Positions 61,079-64,000 of a stretch of 64,000 nucleotides of DNA are shown here, piece by piece. The translations under genes and the position numbers were made by a program. The stretch is from Paenibacillus sp. FSL K6-1330. Lineage in GTDB: Bacteria; Bacillota; Bacilli; Paenibacillales; Paenibacillaceae. The stretch lies in the NCBI RefSeq assembly GCF_037976825.1, contig NZ_CP150269.1, positions 4,663,501 through 4,727,500 on the forward strand, given 5' to 3'. The notes under the pieces are model-generated. The model was not told the origin of the DNA. It saw only the letters and a list, made by a program, of their open reading frames with translations, and did not search any database. Numbering within the stretch: position 1 is the stretch's first letter; every line of letters starts with the position of its first letter.

Positions 61079-61789
61079 CTAATCACCGACCTTATATCCT
61101 AAACCGCGTACCGTTTTGATCATCGTGGGGTGCTGCGGATCATCCTCCAGCTTTTCCCTTAGTCTTTTGATGTATACCGTTAGCGTATTGTCGTTCACGA
61201 AGTCGCCTGCCACGTCCCAAATCTGCTCCAAAAGCTGATTTCTTGACAGAACTTGTCCAATATGGTTACCAAAAATCAACAATAAGCGATACTCCAGAGC
61301 GGTCAATGAAATTTCAGCGCCGTTTTTATACACTTTTCCTTCCAGCGTATTCAAACGAACCTGGTCAATGTTAATGATCCCTTGGGTCTGAGACGACTTA
61401 TGGTATCTCCGCAAGACGGACTTGATCCGCGAGAGAAGCTCGCGAATACGAAATGGTTTTGTAATATAATCATCCGCTCCCATGTCAAGCCCCATCACGA
61501 CATTGACCTCATCGTCGATCGCCGTTAAGAAAATGACCGGAATATCTCGTTGCTCTTTCACCATTTTGCATAATTCATAACCGCTTCCATCCGGGAGCGA
61601 TAAATCAAATAAGCATAAAGCGAATTGATCTATATCTTCAGCGAGCTCTTTTTTTGCAGAAACGACATCATGGCATAGAACGGTAGAAAAGCGATCTTGC
61701 TGCAGCGAATACTCCAGCCCGGACGCAATCGTTTTATCATCTTCCACTAACAATATTTTCATCTGTAGATCTTCTTTACGAACGACCAT
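61079..61789 (-). CDS. OmpR-family response regulator
   Basis: 236 residues. Receiver: acidic pair LLVEDDK (about Asp17-18), phosphoacceptor CLFDLSLPDGSG (Asp62), and VIFLTAIDDE for the Thr switch. Winged helix: GNHIGQVLSRNQLLEQIWD, then VNDNTLTVYIKRLREKLEDD. The start is either ATG 61789, with a GGAGG 11 bases ahead, or the in-frame ATG at 61762 next to MKILLV. Immediately ahead of the kinase gene; probably activates the VanZ/ABC genes. Confidence 0.95.
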   Translation of the reverse strand: MVVRKEDLQMKILLVEDDKTIASGLEYSLQQDRFSTVLCHDVVSAKKELAEDIDQFALCLFDLSLPDGSGYELCKMVKEQRDIPVIFLTAIDDEVNVVMGLDMGADDYITKPFRIRELLSRIKSVLRRYHKSSQTQGIINIDQVRLNTLEGKVYKNGAEISLTALEYRLLLIFGNHIGQVLSRNQLLEQIWDVAGDFVNDNTLTVYIKRLREKLEDDPQHPTMIKTVRGLGYKVGD

Positions 61790-62005
61790 GGAAGAATAAG
61801 CCTCCTACATTCAAATGTCCGCTAGTTTAAGACTAGCGGTCGTCAGGCATTTTTAAAGCACACTCTTGATCTTTTTCCGGATTAAAGATGTGGCTCACCC
61901 AACATTAACACGTTATCAGGAATCCATGCAAAAAGCGATGGAATTGAAAACAGTCCTATCATTAAGCGACCTCAGTAGTTAACTGGCAGGAAGAAATTAG
62001 CGTAT
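61790..62005. other. Intergenic region with an inverted repeat
   Basis: CCGCTAGT-TTAAG-ACTAGCGG (61819-61839) is a perfect 8-bp inverted repeat 30 bp ahead of the response-regulator start, a possible operator or 5' leader stem. No gene supported in the rest. Confidence 0.5.
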
Positions 62006-62045
62006 AGAAAAACGCTAAGCCTGTCAAGATTGAAGGCTTAGCGTT
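62006..62045 (-). terminator. Terminator of the COG2984-type ABC operon
   Basis: AACGCTAAGCC (62011-62021) pairs with GGCTTAGCGTT (62035-62045), followed on the minus strand by TTTTTC. Confidence 0.85.
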
Positions 62046-62083
62046 ATATTCATTATCATGTTTCCCGTCTCAACGCAAGATGC

Positions 62084-62878
62084 TTACCCAAGAACCAAAC
62101 GATCGTCCGACAACTTATGGCCGCTAATCTGCTCAAATTCCCCGAGCAGCTGCGCCACCGTCAGGGATTTCTTGCGCTCTTGGTCTACATCCAGAATGAT
62201 GCGTCCCTTATCCATCATAATGAGGCGATTGCCAAGACGGATGGCTTGCTCCATGTTATGCGTGACCATGAGCGTGGTAAGCTTCATGTCGCGCACGATG
62301 TCATCGGTTATTCGGGTGATCAGCTCCGCACGCGCCGGATCGAGCGCTGCCGTATGCTCATCCAGCAGCAGGATTTGCGGCTGCGTAAAGGTTGCCATCA
62401 GCAAGCTTAGTGCTTGACGCTCCCCTCCCGACAGCATCCCGACTTTGGCTCGGAGCCGATCCTCGAGTCCAATGCCAAGCCGCTCTAAGTGCTTGCGGAA
62501 GCCCGCCCGCTTGGAGGCTGTAACGCCTATGCTGAGCCTGCGGGACTGGCCCCTACGATATGCCATCGCGAGATTCTCTTCAATGGTCATATGCGGCGCA
62601 GTGCCCGCCATCGGATCCTGGAATACCCGGCCGATCCAGCGACTGCGACGAAATTCCGGCAGATGGCCGATCGAAGTGCCGTCAATGCACACTTCGCCTG
62701 CATCCGGTCTCATTACCCCGGAAATGATATTCATCAGCGTGGATTTGCCTGCACCATTACTTCCGATAACCGTTACGAAATCCCCCGGATTCAAGTGAAG
62801 ATTGACATCCATCAAGGCAATCTTCTCATCCACCGTTCCCGGATTAAACAGCTTGGACACATGGTTCATCTCCAGCAT
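62084..62878 (-). CDS. ABC transporter ATP-binding protein (COG1101 type)
   Basis: 264 residues. Walker A IGSNGAGKSTLMNIISG, Q-loop VFQDPMAGTAP, signature LSGGERQALSLL, Walker B ILLLDEHTAALDP (with His in place of the usual Pro) and VTHN. DEHTAALDP is typical of the ATPases that partner the permease and binding protein of COG4120/COG2984. The substrate is not given by sequence; relatives include tryptophan and other aromatic-type importers. Confidence 0.93.
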   Translation of the reverse strand: MLEMNHVSKLFNPGTVDEKIALMDVNLHLNPGDFVTVIGSNGAGKSTLMNIISGVMRPDAGEVCIDGTSIGHLPEFRRSRWIGRVFQDPMAGTAPHMTIEENLAMAYRRGQSRRLSIGVTASKRAGFRKHLERLGIGLEDRLRAKVGMLSGGERQALSLLMATFTQPQILLLDEHTAALDPARAELITRITDDIVRDMKLTTLMVTHNMEQAIRLGNRLIMMDKGRIILDVDQERKKSLTVAQLLGEFEQISGHKLSDDRLVLG

Positions 62879-63798
62879 CAGAGCGCACCTCCTTTGGTCT
62901 TCCCTTGCGTAGCTAACAGTTCGGTTGAGCGCCTCCGTGCCTGTGAACGCTGCTTCATCGCCCGGTTGATGGTCGGAACCACGAGAGCGATAATGACGAT
63001 GATCGCGGTGATCAGTTTTAAATCTGAAGCTTCAAGCCATGGAATCTCATAGGCAGCGGCAACAACAATCCGATAAATAATCGAACCGCAGACTACAGCC
63101 AGCGTCGTCCGGAATACCGAACCGGCCCCAAGCACGGCCTCGCCAATGATAACGGACGCCAAACCGATCACAATCATACCGATACCGGAGCTAATGTCGG
63201 CAAAACTGGATTGCTGGGCAACCACTGCGCCGGATAAGGCCACCAGACCGTTTGAAATGCTGAGCCCCAGAATGGTTGTGGTGTCCGTGTTCGCACCAAA
63301 GCTGCGGATCATCCGCTTGTTGTCCCCTGTCGCGCGCAGCGCTAGACCAAGATCCGTACGGAAGAATGCATCGAGCAGCAGCTTGCCGATGATCACAATC
63401 ACTAACATAATATAAATCGGATCAATCGATCCGAAGATATTCGCTTCCTGGCTCAACGAAATATTAGGCTTACCCATAATCCTCATATTGATCGAATACA
63501 GGGCAATCATCATAATAATGCCTGAAAGCAAACCGTTGATCTTACCCTTGGTATGCAGCAGGCCTGTACAGATACCGGCTAACATACCTCCGGCAAACGC
63601 AGCCAGCGTAGCAAGCCATGGATTCACACCGTTGGTAATCAGAATCGCTGCAATCGCTGCGCCTGTCGTAAAACTTCCATCCACTGTTAAATCCGGAAAA
63701 TCCAAAATTCGGAACGTGATATATACCCCGAGTGCCATCAGCGCATACAGCAGCCCCAATTCAATCGGACCATCCAGCCTCATCACGAAATCCAGCAT
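62878..63798 (-). CDS. ABC transporter permease (COG4120 type)
   Basis: 306 residues with about eight to ten hydrophobic helices. ALMALGVYITFRILDFPDLT and DGSFTTGAAIAA, then ALRATGDNKRMIRSFG (cytoplasmic loop that meets the ATPase), mark the BPD_transp_2-like family. Its stop overlaps the ATPase start. Works with the binding protein at the end of the window. Confidence 0.92.
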   Translation of the reverse strand: MLDFVMRLDGPIELGLLYALMALGVYITFRILDFPDLTVDGSFTTGAAIAAILITNGVNPWLATLAAFAGGMLAGICTGLLHTKGKINGLLSGIIMMIALYSINMRIMGKPNISLSQEANIFGSIDPIYIMLVIVIIGKLLLDAFFRTDLGLALRATGDNKRMIRSFGANTDTTTILGLSISNGLVALSGAVVAQQSSFADISSGIGMIVIGLASVIIGEAVLGAGSVFRTTLAVVCGSIIYRIVVAAAYEIPWLEASDLKLITAIIVIIALVVPTINRAMKQRSQARRRSTELLATQGKTKGGAL

Positions 63799-63827
63799 GT
63801 CATTGACCTCCTTAAGGATTAAGAAGT

Positions 63828-63855
63828 AAGGCGCGGGCTGTTATCTCCGCGCCTT
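63828..63855 (-). other. Hairpin between binding-protein and permease genes
   Basis: AGGCGCGG (63829-63836) pairs with CCGCGCCT (63847-63854), directly after the binding-protein stop. It may limit read-through or protect the upstream message. Confidence 0.6.
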
Positions 63856-63859
63856 ACAG

Positions 63860-64000
63860 TTACTCGATGATGTTGTTATCCGGGTCTTTGACTTCCTGTT
63901 TCATGGCGTCGGTCACTTCAATACCATAGTCAGCCGCAACCTTCGTGTTCAAGATCAGATCCAGCTTATCCGGCTTCGTCACTTCCATGTCCGCCGGATT
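63860..64000 (-). CDS. ABC transporter substrate-binding protein (COG2984 type), C-terminal fragment
   Basis: The last 46 codons are visible, ending KPDKLDLILNTKVAADYG...PDNNIIE and TAA at 63860-63862. The DLILNTKVA tail is the usual end of COG2984 (TrpX-like) lipoproteins. The rest of the gene lies beyond the window. It is first in the operon with the COG4120 permease and ATPase. Confidence 0.75.
   Translation of the reverse strand, partial: NPADMEVTKPDKLDLILNTKVAADYGIEVTDAMKQEVKDPDNNIIE

Noticed and set aside
61900..62000. Short plus-strand frame DVAHPTLTRYQESMQKAM
   Set aside because: No start codon with a ribosome site and under 45 codons; possibly an old fragment, not supportable.
1..64000. 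CRISPR arrays, prophage and intact insertion sequences
   Set aside because: No regularly spaced repeats, no phage structural genes and no complete transposase were seen in the window.

Overview
The window reads as chromosomal DNA of a Paenibacillus-like, endospore-forming Firmicute (Bacillota). This rests on gene content and signals: SigA-type promoters, AGGAGG ribosome sites with frequent TTG and GTG starts, a CotH-like lipoprotein, a YheC/D-type spore-coat ATP-grasp protein, an SLH-GH18 hydrolase, a YqkE-like protein, and many carbohydrate genes. I did no database search; family names come from recognised motifs.

Layout. 1-10.1 kb is a carbohydrate block: a Gfo/Idh/MocA oxidoreductase (cut by the window edge) with its LacI regulator, a ROK regulator with an MFS transporter, a GH35 beta-galactosidase divergent from an AraC regulator, DoxX, and a GH51 arabinofuranosidase with an upstream cre-like site. 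10.3-12.6 kb is a polar amino-acid ABC importer. 12.9-22 kb is housekeeping and hypothetical: manganese pyrophosphatase, a MurB, a SigA-like sigma factor without a long region 1.1, a NagZ-like lipoprotein, DegV, and a GIY-YIG/DUF2087 pair. 22-28 kb holds an MFS protein, a multiply frameshifted DUF4166-like pseudogene, and a VTC/DUF4956/CotH operon. 28-36 kb holds a GNAT/DUF4269/DinB/VTT operon, a DsbA-like protein, decayed DNA, tRNA-His and small enzymes. 36-47 kb holds SLH-GH18, pullulanase, a MoxR/DUF58/DUF4129 operon, a thioredoxin-reductase-like protein, a ChrA transporter and YheC/D. 47.7-49.1 kb is a CynX-like MFS protein.

The most striking part is 49.2-54.0 kb. Three paralogous HTH + TPR receptors (RRNPP type) lie in tandem, and directly downstream of the third is a 56-codon precursor gene with a signal peptide and two copies of SHGAGT. 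This looks like a peptide quorum-sensing locus with one full pair and two orphan receptors. Two receptor genes share promoter layout and a 14-bp identical leader element, and all three start with TTG.

Next, 54.2-61.8 kb is a response regulator and histidine kinase followed by VanZ, ABC ATPase, large FtsX-type permease and a second VanZ. Repeated GTCAC boxes sit in front of the VanZ/ABC promoter. This looks like an inducible envelope-stress or peptide-resistance module. The window ends inside a COG2984-type ABC importer (62.0-64 kb).
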